Source: VFMC01 sp963791635 (GTDB taxonomy: Bacteria; Actinomycetota; Acidimicrobiia; Acidimicrobiales; Ilumatobacteraceae). Taken from it: a DNA stretch of 64,000 bases. Positions 34,877 through 42,924 of the stretch are shown here, piece by piece. The first letter of the stretch is position 1. The number at the start of each line of letters is the position of its first letter. The stretch lies in NCBI GenBank assembly GCA_963791635.1, contig CAWBTC010000017.1, positions 310,001 to 374,000 of the forward strand, read 5' to 3'. A program made the position numbers and the translations under genes. The notes below the pieces were generated by a model. It was not told the origin of the DNA and ran no database searches. It saw only the letters and a program-made list of their open reading frames with translations.

Positions 34877-36061
34877 ATGAGCAAGGCGAAGTTTGAGCGT
34901 ACGAAGCCGCATGTCAATATTGGTACGATGGGTCATATTGATCATGGGAAGACGACGTTGACGGCGGCGATTTCTAAGACGTTGGCGGATCGTGGGTTGG
35001 CTTCGTATACGCCGTTTGATCAGATTGATAAGGCGCCGGAGGAGAAGGCGCGTGGGATTACGATTTCGATTGCTCATATTGAGTATGAGACGGTGAATCG
35101 TCATTATGCGCATGTGGATATGCCGGGTCATGCGGATTATATCAAGAATATGATTACGGGTGCGGCGCAGGTGGATGGTGCGATTTTGGTGGTTGCGGCG
35201 ACGGATGGTCCGATGCCGCAGACTCGTGAGCATGTGTTGTTGGCGCGTCAGGTGGGTGTGCCGTACATCGTGGTGGCGTTGAACAAGGCTGACATGGTGG
35301 AGGATGAGGAGTTGCTCGAGTTGGTGGAGCTCGAGGTGCGTGAGTTGTTGAGTGAGTATGAGTTCCCGGGTGATGATGCTCCGGTGGTGCGGGTGTCGGC
35401 GTTGAAGGCGTTGGAGGGTGACGCTGGGTGGCAGGCCAAGATCATGGAGTTGATGGATGCTTGTGATGCGAGTATTCCGGAGCCGTTGCGTGAGTTGGAT
35501 AAGCCGTTCTTGATGCCGATCGAGGATGTGTTCACGATCACGGGTCGTGGCACGGTGGTGACGGGTAAGGTTGAGCAGGGGATTGTGCATACGGGTGATG
35601 ATTTGGAGATCGTTGGTTTGCGGGTGACGCAAAAGACGGTGTGTACGGGTGTGGAGATGTTCAGGAAGTTGTTGGATGAGGGTCGTGCGGGTGACAACAT
35701 TGGGGCGTTGTTGCGTGGGACGAAGAAGGATGATGTGGAGCGTGGTCAGGTGTTGTGTAAGCCTGGGAGTATTACGCCGCATACGAATTTTGAGGGTCAG
35801 GTGTATGTGTTGTCGAAGTCGGAGGGTGGGCGTCATAAGCCGTTCTTCAACAACTACCGTCCGCAGTTCTTTTTCCGGACGACGGATGTGACGGGGACGA
35901 TTCAGTTGCCTGAGGGTACTGAGATGGTCATGCCTGGTGACAATGTTGCGATCACGGTTGAGTTGGGGAAGCCGATCGCGATGGACGAGGGTTTGCGTTT
36001 CGCGATCCGCGAAGGTGGACGTACCGTGGGCGCCGGCCGCGTCACCAAAATCACGAAGTGA
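34877..36061 (+). CDS. tuf: Elongation factor Tu
   Basis: The 394-residue GTPase delivers aminoacyl-tRNA to the ribosome. It has the P-loop GHIDHGKTTLTAAI, switch I with EEKARGITI, DMPGHADYIKNM and NKADMVED. ATG 34877 has a strong AGGAGAG ribosome binding site. Codon use is highly unusual for this genome: of the first 129 codons only three end in C (2, 13 and 89) and none in A, while neighbours are dominated by C- and G-ending codons. From about codon 130 C-ending codons appear mixed in, and the last 35 codons are normal. The protein itself is ordinary. The stop codon opens an 11-bp tandem repeat. Position next to tRNA-Thr and upstream of secE-nusG recalls the tRNA-tufB locus of enterobacteria. 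Confidence 0.98.
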   Translation: MSKAKFERTKPHVNIGTMGHIDHGKTTLTAAISKTLADRGLASYTPFDQIDKAPEEKARGITISIAHIEYETVNRHYAHVDMPGHADYIKNMITGAAQVDGAILVVAATDGPMPQTREHVLLARQVGVPYIVVALNKADMVEDEELLELVELEVRELLSEYEFPGDDAPVVRVSALKALEGDAGWQAKIMELMDACDASIPEPLRELDKPFLMPIEDVFTITGRGTVVTGKVEQGIVHTGDDLEIVGLRVTQKTVCTGVEMFRKLLDEGRAGDNIGALLRGTKKDDVERGQVLCKPGSITPHTNFEGQVYVLSKSEGGRHKPFFNNYRPQFFFRTTDVTGTIQLPEGTEMVMPGDNVAITVELGKPIAMDEGLRFAIREGGRTVGAGRVTKITK

Positions 36062-36088
36062 TCACGACGTGATCACCAGGTGATCACC
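36056..36088. repeat. 11-bp tandem repeat, three copies, carrying the tuf stop codon
   Basis: Units AAGTGATCACG (36056-36066), ACGTGATCACC (36067-36077) and AGGTGATCACC (36078-36088). The first contains the tuf TGA (36059-36061). Because 11 is not a multiple of three, the TGAs at 36059, 36070 and 36081 fall in three different frames. Confidence 0.85.
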
Positions 36089-36125
36089 GATCGGTCCAAC
36101 TTCTCAGCGAACAACGGAGTGCCTG

Positions 36126-36290
36126 ATGGCAAGAAACGACAAGCGGGTGAAGATCACCCTCGAGTGCACCGAATGCAAGCGGCGCAACTACATCACGATG
36201 AAGTCGAAGATCAATGATCGCGAGCGACTCGAGATGAAGAAGTACTGCTCGCACGACCGTCGACACACCACGCACAAAGAGACTCGGTAG
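36126..36290 (+). CDS. rpmG: 50S ribosomal protein L33
   Basis: The 54-residue protein begins MARNDKRVKITLECTECKRR and continues NYITMKSKINDRERLEMKKY, standard for bL33. The first zinc pair CTEC is intact, but the second pair reads Cys-Ser-His, so the zinc site may be altered. It sits between tuf and tRNA-Trp/secE, its usual place in many phyla. Confidence 0.95.
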   Translation: MARNDKRVKITLECTECKRRNYITMKSKINDRERLEMKKYCSHDRRHTTHKETR

Positions 36291-36379
36291 TCCTTCCGTC
36301 GGGCGTCGCCTTCCTCACCGGGCGGCGATGTCCGCGGAGGCTCCCTCGGAGCGGGCTGATAGCGTTGGCTCGCCCTCAG

Positions 36380-36452
36380 AGGGCAGTAGCTCAGTTGGTA
36401 GAGCATCGGTCTCCAAAACCGACGGTCGGGGGTTCGAGTCCCTCCTGCCCTG
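36380..36452 (+). tRNA. tRNA-Trp (CCA anticodon)
   Basis: The acceptor stem AGGGCAG pairs with CTGCCCT, the anticodon loop is CTCCAAA (anticodon CCA) and the T loop GTTCGAGTC. The terminal CCA is not encoded. A TAGCGT -10-like box lies at 36360-36365. Confidence 0.95.
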
Positions 36453-36535
36453 CGTTGTTCCGACGTGCCCGGAACGGCCTGGACACTCAGGTATCCACCA
36501 GACGTCAGGCAACACTCAGAAAGGCACACACTTCG

Positions 36536-36832
36536 ATGTCACTCGACGACCTGAATCGTGAGCAGAAGCGCTCGCTGAAGCGGATGGGAGCCCTGAACGA
36601 CCAGGGCGTGCCGACTCGCGCCCAGCCTCAGGCCCGTCGTGCCGAGGCGAGGGTGGGCCCGCTCCAGTACCTCCGCGAAGTGCGCGACGAGATGCGCAAG
36701 GTTGCGTGGCCGAAGTGGCCAGAGGTTCGCCGCTTCTCCATCATCGTGTTCGTCACGGTGGTCCTGTACACCGCCTACGTGGGCGGCCTCGACTCGCTCT
36801 TCGGTGTGCTCTCCGGCTGGTTGTACGACTGA
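36536..36832 (+). CDS. secE: Preprotein translocase subunit SecE
   Basis: The 98-residue protein has a charged N-terminal region of about 45 residues and then the SecE core LREVRDEMRKVAWPKWPEVR followed by one span (IIVFVTVVLYTAYVGGLDSL). SecE clamps SecY in the inner membrane. ATG 36536 was chosen because homology is confined to what follows. The nusG start overlaps its stop by one base. Confidence 0.93.
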   Translation: MSLDDLNREQKRSLKRMGALNDQGVPTRAQPQARRAEARVGPLQYLREVRDEMRKVAWPKWPEVRRFSIIVFVTVVLYTAYVGGLDSLFGVLSGWLYD

Positions 36833-37673
36833 TGACCGACCATGACCCGCAAGACCCGCAAGATCCGCAAGATCCGCAAGACACCGACGCGAACGACATG
36901 AACAACATGACTGCAGACACTCCTACCGACGAACTCGACACCGCTGCCGACATCGCTGTCGACATCTCGCGATCGACACCGACACCGACACCGATGACGA
37001 CACGGCTGATGTCGCCTTCGACCTGACCGGCGAAGCCGGCGACGGCGAGGCTGACGATGCCGACAACGACGCCGAGATCGACGCCGAGATCGAAGCCGAG
37101 ATCGTCGACGACCCGTGGACCCGTCCGGGCGCCTGGTACGTGGTGCACACCCAGAGCGGGTACGAAAAGAAGGTCACGGCCAACCTCGGCGCACGCATCC
37201 AGTCGATGAACATGGAGGACCGCATCTACGAAGTGGTCATCCCGATGGAAGAGGTCGAGGAGTTCAAGAACGGTCGCAAGCAGACCGTTCAGAAGAAGGT
37301 CTTCCCCGGCTACATCCTCGTTCGCTGCCAGATGGACGACGAGAGCTGGTACTGCATCCGCAACACCCCGGGCGTCACTGGCTTCGTCGGCCAGAGCCGC
37401 CACGGCCAAAAGCCCACGCCGTTGTCTCGCCGCGAGGTGCAGACGTTCCTCGCCGCCAAGGGCGATGGCACGGGCGGCATGCCCACGCGCAAGAAGCCCA
37501 AGCTCGAGTACGAGGTGAGCGAGAGCGTGCGCGTGAAGGAAGGCCCGTTCGCGGACTTCGCCGGCACGATCGCCGAGATCAATGCCGATCACATGAAGCT
37601 CAAGGTGCTGGTGAACATCTTCGGTCGTGAGACCCTCGTGGAGATGGACTTCAGCCAGGTCTCGAAGCTCTGA
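36832..37673 (+). CDS. nusG: Transcription termination/antitermination protein NusG, frame break in the acidic N-terminal extension
   Basis: ATG 36832 overlaps the secE stop and opens an acidic extension (MTDHDPQDPQDPQDPQDTDA) typical of actinobacterial NusG. Near 36965-36975 this frame turns into Thr/Pro nonsense, while another frame takes over as IDTDTDTDDDTADVAFDLTG and continues without stop into the NGN domain (RPGAWYVVHTQSGYEKKV, KKVFPGYILV, NTPGVTGFVG) and the KOW domain (VKEGPFADFAGTIAEI). One missing base, or two extra, explains it. nusG is essential, so a sequence error is likely. Internal GTGs at 37137/37140 would cut the first beta strand and are poor starts. It binds RNA polymerase and Rho or ribosomes. 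Confidence 0.9.
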
Positions 37674-37724
37674 TCCTCAGCGCGGACCGCACGTCAACAA
37701 GCTCTCAGAAGCAAGGAAACAGTC

Positions 37725-38153
37725 ATGGCAAAGAAGAAGGTCGCTGCGATCATCAAGATCCAGATCCCGGCGGGCAAGGCCACTCCGGCCCCGCCGGTCG
37801 GTACCGCACTCGGTCCGCACGGCGTCGGCATCATGGATTTCGTCAAGCAGTACAACGCCGCGACCGAGTCGCAGGTGGGCACGATCATCCCGGTCGAGAT
37901 CACCGTGTTCGAGGACCGCTCGTTCACCTTCATCCTGAAGACGCCGCCCACCCCGGTGTTGTTGCGTCAGAAGGCCGGCCTGCCCAAGGGCTCCAGCACC
38001 CCGGGCAAGACGATCGCGGGTTCGGTCACCGAGGCCGACATCGAAGAGGTCGCGAAGATCAAGATGCCCGACCTCAACGCCTACGACCTCGAGGCTGCCA
38101 AGGAGCAGGTCCGGGGCACGGCCCGGTCGATGGGTCTCAAGGTCGACGCCTGA
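37725..38153 (+). CDS. rplK: 50S ribosomal protein L11
   Basis: The 142-residue protein has the N-terminal PAGKATPAPPVGTALGPHG segment that contacts thiostrepton-type antibiotics and the C-terminal rRNA-binding domain with KTIAGSVTEADIEEVAKIKM. It belongs to the GTPase-associated stalk base with L10 and L7/L12. It lies 51 bases after nusG. Confidence 0.98.
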   Translation: MAKKKVAAIIKIQIPAGKATPAPPVGTALGPHGVGIMDFVKQYNAATESQVGTIIPVEITVFEDRSFTFILKTPPTPVLLRQKAGLPKGSSTPGKTIAGSVTEADIEEVAKIKMPDLNAYDLEAAKEQVRGTARSMGLKVDA

Positions 38154-38162
38154 CGACCCCAG

Positions 38163-38178
38163 CCGCGCACGTGCGCGG
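38163..38178. promoter_or_regulatory. 16-bp perfect palindrome after rplK
   Basis: CCGCGCACGTGCGCGG begins nine bases after the rplK stop. It could form a short hairpin in RNA or bind a dimeric protein. There is no T-run. Confidence 0.5.
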
Positions 38179-38204
38179 TCGCCGCCGCCGTCCTCGGCCG
38201 TCGG

Positions 38205-38260
38205 CAATCCAGTCGTCCAGCAATTCAGCAATCCAGTAATCCAGTAATCCAGCAATCCAG
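38205..38260. repeat. 8-bp tandem repeat, seven copies, between rplK and rplA
   Basis: Seven consecutive octamers with consensus YAATCCAG (the second and third copies diverge). The rplK-rplA gap is usually short; here it is 160 bp and this array fills about a third of it. Confidence 0.85.
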
Positions 38261-38313
38261 CGCTCGACCGGGACGACCTCGCCCGGCGGCGTCCACCACG
38301 AGGGAGACAGCAC

Positions 38314-39012
38314 ATGTCCGGCAAGAAGTTCGCGAATGCGACGAAGAAGTACGACGTCGATGCCCAGTTCACACCGACCGAGGCGCTCGGCATGGTGAAG
38401 ACGATGGCGTCGGCCAAGTTCGACGAGACCGTCGACATGGCCGTCCGTCTCGGCGTCGACCCGCGCAAGGCAGATCAGATGGTGCGCGGCACCGTGGCCC
38501 TGCCGAGCGGCACCGGCAAGGACGTCCGCGTCGCCGTGTTCGCCAACGGCGAGGCAGCTGACGCCGCACGCGCGGCCGGTGCTGAGTTCGTCGGTTCCGA
38601 CGATCTGGCCGCCGAGATCGAGAAGGGCAACATGAACTTCGACGTGGCCATCGCCACGCCGGACCTGATGCCGCTCGTCGGTCGTCTCGGTCGTGTGCTC
38701 GGCCCCCGTGGCCTCATGCCGAACCCCAAGACCGGCACCGTCACGCAGGATGTCGGCCGTGCCGTCGCGGAGTTCAAGGGCGGCAAGGTCGAGTACCGCA
38801 CCGACCGCTACGGCAACGTGCACGTGCCGCTCGGCAAGGTGAGCTTCGAGCCGGCTGCGCTCGAGGTCAACTTCCGAGCGGTGATCGATGAGCTCCAGCG
38901 CGCAAAGCCGGCATCGGCCAAGGGCCGCTACCTGCGCAAGATCACCATCAGCTCGACGATGGGTCCCGGCGTGAAGGTCGACACCAACCGCCTCCGCCCC
39001 GACATCGACTGA
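38314..39012 (+). CDS. rplA: 50S ribosomal protein L1
   Basis: The 232-residue protein has the L1 signature GRLGRVLGPRGLMPNPKTGT and GKVEYRTDRYGNVHVPLGKV. It forms the L1 stalk and in many bacteria represses its own operon. The ribosome binding site GAGGGAG precedes ATG 38314. rplJ does not follow as usual, because a reverse-strand Hsp70-like gene stands between. Confidence 0.98.
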   Translation: MSGKKFANATKKYDVDAQFTPTEALGMVKTMASAKFDETVDMAVRLGVDPRKADQMVRGTVALPSGTGKDVRVAVFANGEAADAARAAGAEFVGSDDLAAEIEKGNMNFDVAIATPDLMPLVGRLGRVLGPRGLMPNPKTGTVTQDVGRAVAEFKGGKVEYRTDRYGNVHVPLGKVSFEPAALEVNFRAVIDELQRAKPASAKGRYLRKITISSTMGPGVKVDTNRLRPDID

Positions 39013-39081
39013 CCGACGTTTCGAGCGACGGGTCTCACCGATCCGCCGCCGCCCACGAGGCGGCACCTGTGTTCGTGCCAC

Positions 39082-39110
39082 GGCCCGGTTCGCTGCATTG
39101 CGACCGGGCC
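39082..39110. terminator. Hairpin after rplA
   Basis: GGCCCGGT (39082-39089) pairs with ACCGGGCC (39103-39110) around a 13-base loop. It lies between rplA and the convergent Hsp70-like gene. There is no T-run. Confidence 0.5.
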
Positions 39111-39138
39111 TCGGCGTCTATCGATGTGGCCGCTGCGA

Positions 39139-41295
39139 TCAGGGCAGGGAGAACTGCTGGCTGCTCGAGCGGGAACCGGCCGCGTTCGTGAGCGTGAGCG
39201 TGACGGTGTAGCTCCCGTTCGACAGCGTCCAGGCGGCGTTCCACCTCGTGTCCCAGGAATGGTTGGCCCCGATGCACGTGGAGTGGCTCCCACCCGAGCG
39301 GGTGATGAACGTGGTCCCGCTGAGTGACCAGGTCCACGCGCCGCACCTGTCGGCGCTCGGCGCCGTGAAGATCGCCTGACCGCCGCCCAGCTTGTCGACG
39401 GTGATCCCGCCGACGACGGGAAGTGGTGGAGGCGGCGGAGGTGCGGTCGCCGTGGTGGTCGTCGTCGTTGTGGTCGTCGTCGGAGCTGTGGTCGACGTCG
39501 TGACGGCCGACCGGGGTGGATCGGTCGTCGTGGTGGTCGTGGTCGATGCCGCGGGAACCGGAGCAGTCGGAAGCGGTGTGGCCCCGGGAGCGGGCGGCGA
39601 GGCGACCGAGGTCGGCGGTGACCTTGGGGCGCGAGGCACCGTGGTCGTCGTGCTTCGCCCGACCGTGGTGGTCGGACCGGACGTGGTGCTGGGGGGCGCG
39701 GTCGCAGCCGGATCTGGTGGTACCGGGCCGCCGCTGGCGACGAGGGTGCTCGAGGTGGTCGACGCCGGCGAGCCTCCGCCGATGGTCGCCTCGGGCGCGA
39801 TCGTGTTGCTCGTTGCCGGTGCGTCCGACCGCTCGGCATCGCGAACTGTCGGGCCACCTCGGTCGCGAGTGAGGGCGAACGTCAGCCCGCCGATCAACAA
39901 CACTGCGGCGGCGATCGCCCCGACCAGCACGACGTTCCGTCGCGGGGACTCGGTGGCGGTGACCGCGTAGCTCGGCTGGGGCCACGAGGGCCCGACCACA
40001 TCGGCACCGGGCGGCTCACTGCCACCGTCCGCCCCACCCGCAGCCGCCCCACCTGCAGCCGCCCCACCCGCAGCCGCCCCACCCGCAGCCGCTGTGGCCG
40101 CCGTTGCGCCTGCGCCGCAGGCGCGCATCTCGACGGTCGGCTCGTCTGTTGTCGCGCCGTTCGGAGCGCCGCCGCCTGCTCCGGCGGGGCCGGTCGCGAG
40201 CGGCGCGACGGAGGCGGGGCGCAGGGAGATCTCGCCCTGGCGAGCGGCGACGATGGACGCGCCGAGGGCGACCGCATGCTTGGGATGAGCATCGAGCGCG
40301 ATCGGTCGACCGAACTCGGAAGCGACCATCTGGGCGATCAACGGGATGCGCGAGGATCCGCCGACCAGGAGCACCGCGTGGAGCTGCTCGGGTGTCACAC
40401 CGGCCGAACGCAAGGCGCGGTGGGTGACGACCATGGTGTCGGCGAGCGCAGGCCGGATCATCGCCTCGAACTCCGAGCGGGTGAGGCGCACCCTCGTCTG
40501 CACCGCCGGCAGGATCACCGGGATCGTCACCTCCGTGTCGCTGGAGAGCGCCTCCTTGGCCCGCACGCATTCGTCGTGCAGCCGGGCCATCGCCGACTGT
40601 GCGACGGGGTCGTCCAGGTCGAGATGGTCGATGGCTCCTCGCACCGCCGCGGCCACGTGGCGAAGCACCGCCTGGTCGAAATCGATGCCACCGAGGCGCT
40701 CGATGCCCTCGGGCTCGCCCAGCAACTCGAAGCCGTCGTCGGTGGTGCGCATCACGGCGACGTCGAACGTGCCGCCTCCGAGGTCGTAGACCGCGATGGT
40801 CGCACCGGGCTCGAGTCGACTCTGCGATGCGTAGTGGATGGCCGCAGCCTCAGGTTCGCTGAGGAGCACGACGCCTTCGAGGTTCGCCCTCGACACCGCC
40901 TGACGGAGGAGATCGATCTTGTACGGCCCCCAGTTCGCAGGATGGGCGACGGCGATGGTCGACGGGTCGCCGCCCTGACGCTCCTGGACCGCTGCGACGA
41001 CGGCCTCCAGTTGGCGGGCCAACAGCGCGTCGATGCTGTACGGGCAGCCACCGAGCAGCACGGGCGTGGTGTCGCCCATCCGCCGCTTGAAGTCGCGAGC
41101 GAGGCGACCCGGGTCGTCGACGCCGCGGCGGGCAGCGGCCTCTCCGGTGAGCACGGTGCCGTCTTCGCAGAGGAACACCACCGAAGGGACGGCAGCCGAC
41201 CGGGTGCCGAGCTCGATCACCTCGAGCGCACCGTCACGGTCGATCGCGGCCGCCGTGTACGTGGTGCCGAGATCGACACCCAACGTGTATCCCAT
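39139..41295 (-). CDS. Transmembrane Hsp70-like ATPase with extracytoplasmic domain
   Basis: The 718-residue protein starts MGYTLGVDLGTTYTAAAI and has an Hsp70/actin-type ATPase domain to about residue 370. Phosphate-1 is VDLGTTYT, phosphate-2 AVYDLGGGTFDVAVM and the adenosine motif LLVGGSSRIPLI. The usual DnaK substrate-binding domain is missing. Instead there is a Gly/Ala repeat, one span near 455-478 (VVLVGAIAAAVLLIGGLTF), a Thr/Pro/Ser-rich stalk with poly-Thr runs and an Ig-like C-terminal domain of about 90 residues with two Cys. The ATPase would be cytoplasmic and the C-terminus outside. The longer reading to 41421 lacks homology. It interrupts the L11-L1 / L10-L7/L12 gene order. Confidence 0.88.
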   Translation of the reverse strand: MGYTLGVDLGTTYTAAAIDRDGALEVIELGTRSAAVPSVVFLCEDGTVLTGEAAARRGVDDPGRLARDFKRRMGDTTPVLLGGCPYSIDALLARQLEAVVAAVQERQGGDPSTIAVAHPANWGPYKIDLLRQAVSRANLEGVVLLSEPEAAAIHYASQSRLEPGATIAVYDLGGGTFDVAVMRTTDDGFELLGEPEGIERLGGIDFDQAVLRHVAAAVRGAIDHLDLDDPVAQSAMARLHDECVRAKEALSSDTEVTIPVILPAVQTRVRLTRSEFEAMIRPALADTMVVTHRALRSAGVTPEQLHAVLLVGGSSRIPLIAQMVASEFGRPIALDAHPKHAVALGASIVAARQGEISLRPASVAPLATGPAGAGGGAPNGATTDEPTVEMRACGAGATAATAAAGGAAAGGAAAGGAAAGGADGGSEPPGADVVGPSWPQPSYAVTATESPRRNVVLVGAIAAAVLLIGGLTFALTRDRGGPTVRDAERSDAPATSNTIAPEATIGGGSPASTTSSTLVASGGPVPPDPAATAPPSTTSGPTTTVGRSTTTTVPRAPRSPPTSVASPPAPGATPLPTAPVPAASTTTTTTTDPPRSAVTTSTTAPTTTTTTTTTTATAPPPPPPLPVVGGITVDKLGGGQAIFTAPSADRCGAWTWSLSGTTFITRSGGSHSTCIGANHSWDTRWNAAWTLSNGSYTVTLTLTNAAGSRSSSQQFSLP
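40031..40090. repeat. 15-bp tandem repeat, four copies, in the Hsp70-like gene
   Basis: Four copies of GCCCCACCCGCAGCC, one with a single change, encode the AAGGA-type Gly/Ala repeats just before the membrane span. Confidence 0.85.
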
Positions 41296-41701
41296 CGCAC
41301 GCTCCTCCGCTTCGAGTTCCATGTCGTGCTCCGCCGCACGGCATCGGTCCTCGCCCGGTGGAGAACGTAGCCGCGCGATCGAGTGACGATCCACGGCCAG
41401 CCGGGTGATCGATGGGGTCACTCATCGTTGTTCGGTGCCGCGAGGCGAACGGATGGGTCGCCGCTAGCATGTCCGGCCGACACAGGAAGTTTTTCCGGTC
41501 GCTCGCCGAAGACAGCTGGTCCAACCGACACCTACGGGCACTGCCCAGGGATGTCGGGCGGAGAATGCGAAAGCGCCAGCCGAGGTGGATGCTGCCGAGT
41601 CGCTCGAGTGTGCGTGCGTGCACGCCCGACCTCTTGCTCCTCGCGGTGTTCGCTTGTTAGCGAGCACCCCGAGTTGAAGCGAGAGGAGGTGTACAACACA
41701 C
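41296..41701 (+). promoter_or_regulatory. Region upstream of rplJ, including the likely L10 leader
   Basis: About 400 bp between the Hsp70-like start and rplJ. A TAGCAT -10-like box at 41464-41469 could start a leader of about 230 nt, though no good -35 is visible. A short frame from ATG 41469 to 41660 is open but has no recognisable product. In many bacteria L10 binds its own mRNA leader here. Confidence 0.4.
41645..41668 (+). promoter_or_regulatory. Hairpin in the rplJ leader
   Basis: GGTGTTCGCT pairs with AGCGAGCACC (one G-U) around a TGTT loop, 33 bases before the rplJ ATG. The AGGAGG ribosome binding site follows it. Position suggests autoregulation by L10-L12. Confidence 0.6.
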
Positions 41702-42229
41702 ATGGACAATCCCCGACAGGAGAAGGTCGCCGTCGTCGACGAGGTGACGGCCAAACTCAACGAGGCCAGCGCGGTCATCATCACCGAGTACCGTGGCATG
41801 ACCGTCGGTCAGCTTGCTGCGCTGCGTCGTCAGTTGCGTCCGGCCGGCGGCGAGTACAAGGTCTACAAGAACACCTTGGCCCGCTTTGCTGCCGAGAAGG
41901 CCGGTCTGCCCGGCCTCGCCGAACTGCTCACCGGCCCGAGTGGCATCACGTTCGTCACGGGCGATGCCGCTGCGGTCGCGAAGGCGCTCCGCGATGCATC
42001 GAAGGCGAATCCGCATCTCGTGCTGAAGGGCGGCGTCATCGGCGGCACGGTCATTTCGGCCAAAGACGTCGAGTCGCTCGCCGAACTGCCGAGCCGCGAG
42101 GTGCTCCTCGCCCAGCTCGCAGGTGCCCTGCAGGCCCCGATGGCCAAGATGGCCGGCCTGCTCCAGGCGATGCCGCGCAGCTTCGCGTATGGCATCAAGG
42201 CACTCATCGATCAGAAGTCAGCTGCCTGA
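41702..42229 (+). CDS. rplJ: 50S ribosomal protein L10
   Basis: The 175-residue protein has the L10 N-terminal fold (ITEYRGMTVGQLAALRRQLR, VYKNTLARFA) and the C-terminal helix that binds L7/L12 dimers (FAYGIKALIDQK). A strong AGGAGG ribosome binding site lies ten bases upstream. It pairs with rplL, 68 bases downstream. Confidence 0.97.
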   Translation: MDNPRQEKVAVVDEVTAKLNEASAVIITEYRGMTVGQLAALRRQLRPAGGEYKVYKNTLARFAAEKAGLPGLAELLTGPSGITFVTGDAAAVAKALRDASKANPHLVLKGGVIGGTVISAKDVESLAELPSREVLLAQLAGALQAPMAKMAGLLQAMPRSFAYGIKALIDQKSAA

Positions 42230-42297
42230 GAGCCGCTGAACCGAAACAACTCACATCACAACATCACGCAAGAACTCATCCAAGGAGATAGATCATC

Positions 42298-42681
42298 ATG
42301 GCTCTCGGCAAAGAAGAGATCCTCGACGCCATCGGCGCACTCACCGTCATCGAGCTCAGTGAGCTCCTCACCGCCTTCGAAGAGAAGTTCGGTGTGACCG
42401 CTGCTGCCCCCGTGGCCGTTGCGGCCGCTGCATCGGGTGGTGGCGCCGCTGCCCCCGCCGAAGAGGAGAAGGACGAGTTCGACGTCATCCTCACCGACGC
42501 AGGCGCCCAGAAGATCCAGGTCATCAAGGTCGTGCGCGAGCTCACCAGCCTGGGCCTGAAGGAAGCGAAGGACCTCGTGGACGCTGCCCCGAAGCCCGTG
42601 CTCGAGAAGGCCACCAAGGAAGCTGCCGAGGCAGCCAAGGCCAAGCTCACAGAAGCCGGCGCAGGCGTCGAGATCAAGTGA
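42298..42681 (+). CDS. rplL: 50S ribosomal protein L7/L12
   Basis: The 127-residue stalk protein has an N-terminal dimer helix (IEVLSELLTAF-like), an Ala/Gly hinge (AAPVAVAAAASGGGAAAP) and the factor-binding domain (KIQVIKVVRELTSLGLKEAK). It recruits EF-Tu and other translational GTPases. A strong hairpin follows about 110 bases downstream. Confidence 0.98.
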   Translation: MALGKEEILDAIGALTVIELSELLTAFEEKFGVTAAAPVAVAAAASGGGAAAPAEEEKDEFDVILTDAGAQKIQVIKVVRELTSLGLKEAKDLVDAAPKPVLEKATKEAAEAAKAKLTEAGAGVEIK

Positions 42682-42790
42682 TCTCCGGCCGCTCGTCCGA
42701 GCGGCTCGGTCAACGCTGATACGACAACCGAACGACATACGCACGACAACCGAACGACAGCCGGCACGACAACCGGGTCGGTTCGGACGA

Positions 42791-42822
42791 CGAAGGCCCG
42801 GGGCGCGATCCCCGGGCCTTCG
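42791..42822 (+). terminator. 13-bp hairpin terminator of rplJL
   Basis: CGAAGGCCCGGGG pairs perfectly with CCCCGGGCCTTCG around a CGCGAT loop. Downstream an 18-base string starting CGGGCCTTCGCC is repeated directly, which would allow an alternative pairing. Upstream, at 42720-42780, ACGACAACCGAACGACA occurs twice. Confidence 0.75.
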
Positions 42823-42912
42823 CCGTTGCCGCGGGCCTTCGCCGTTGCCCGGGCCGGCCACCCGCTCATCGCCCATGGCGTGCCGGCTCCGAGCACCGAC
42901 CGAGGACTCCGA

Positions 42913-42918
42913 TACCGT
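42913..42918 (+). promoter_or_regulatory. -10 box TACCGT, leaderless spacing
   Basis: GATACCGT is followed by six bases and ATG 42925, the same pattern as at 3259-3264. Confidence 0.55.
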
Positions 42919-42924
42919 GCGGCG

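Noticed and set aside
34856..35836. A 326-codon open frame antisense to tuf
   Set aside because: It is a side effect of the C-poor, G/T-ending codon choice in tuf, which removes antisense stop codons. Its composition is His/Thr/Leu/Arg-rich with no recognisable domain.
36961..36980. Programmed ribosomal frameshifting in nusG
   Set aside because: There is no slippery heptamer or downstream structure, and other genes in the window show similar breaks, so an indel error is simpler.
41412..41660. 82-codon frame upstream of rplJ
   Set aside because: It has no homology, no ribosome binding site and overlaps the expected L10 leader.
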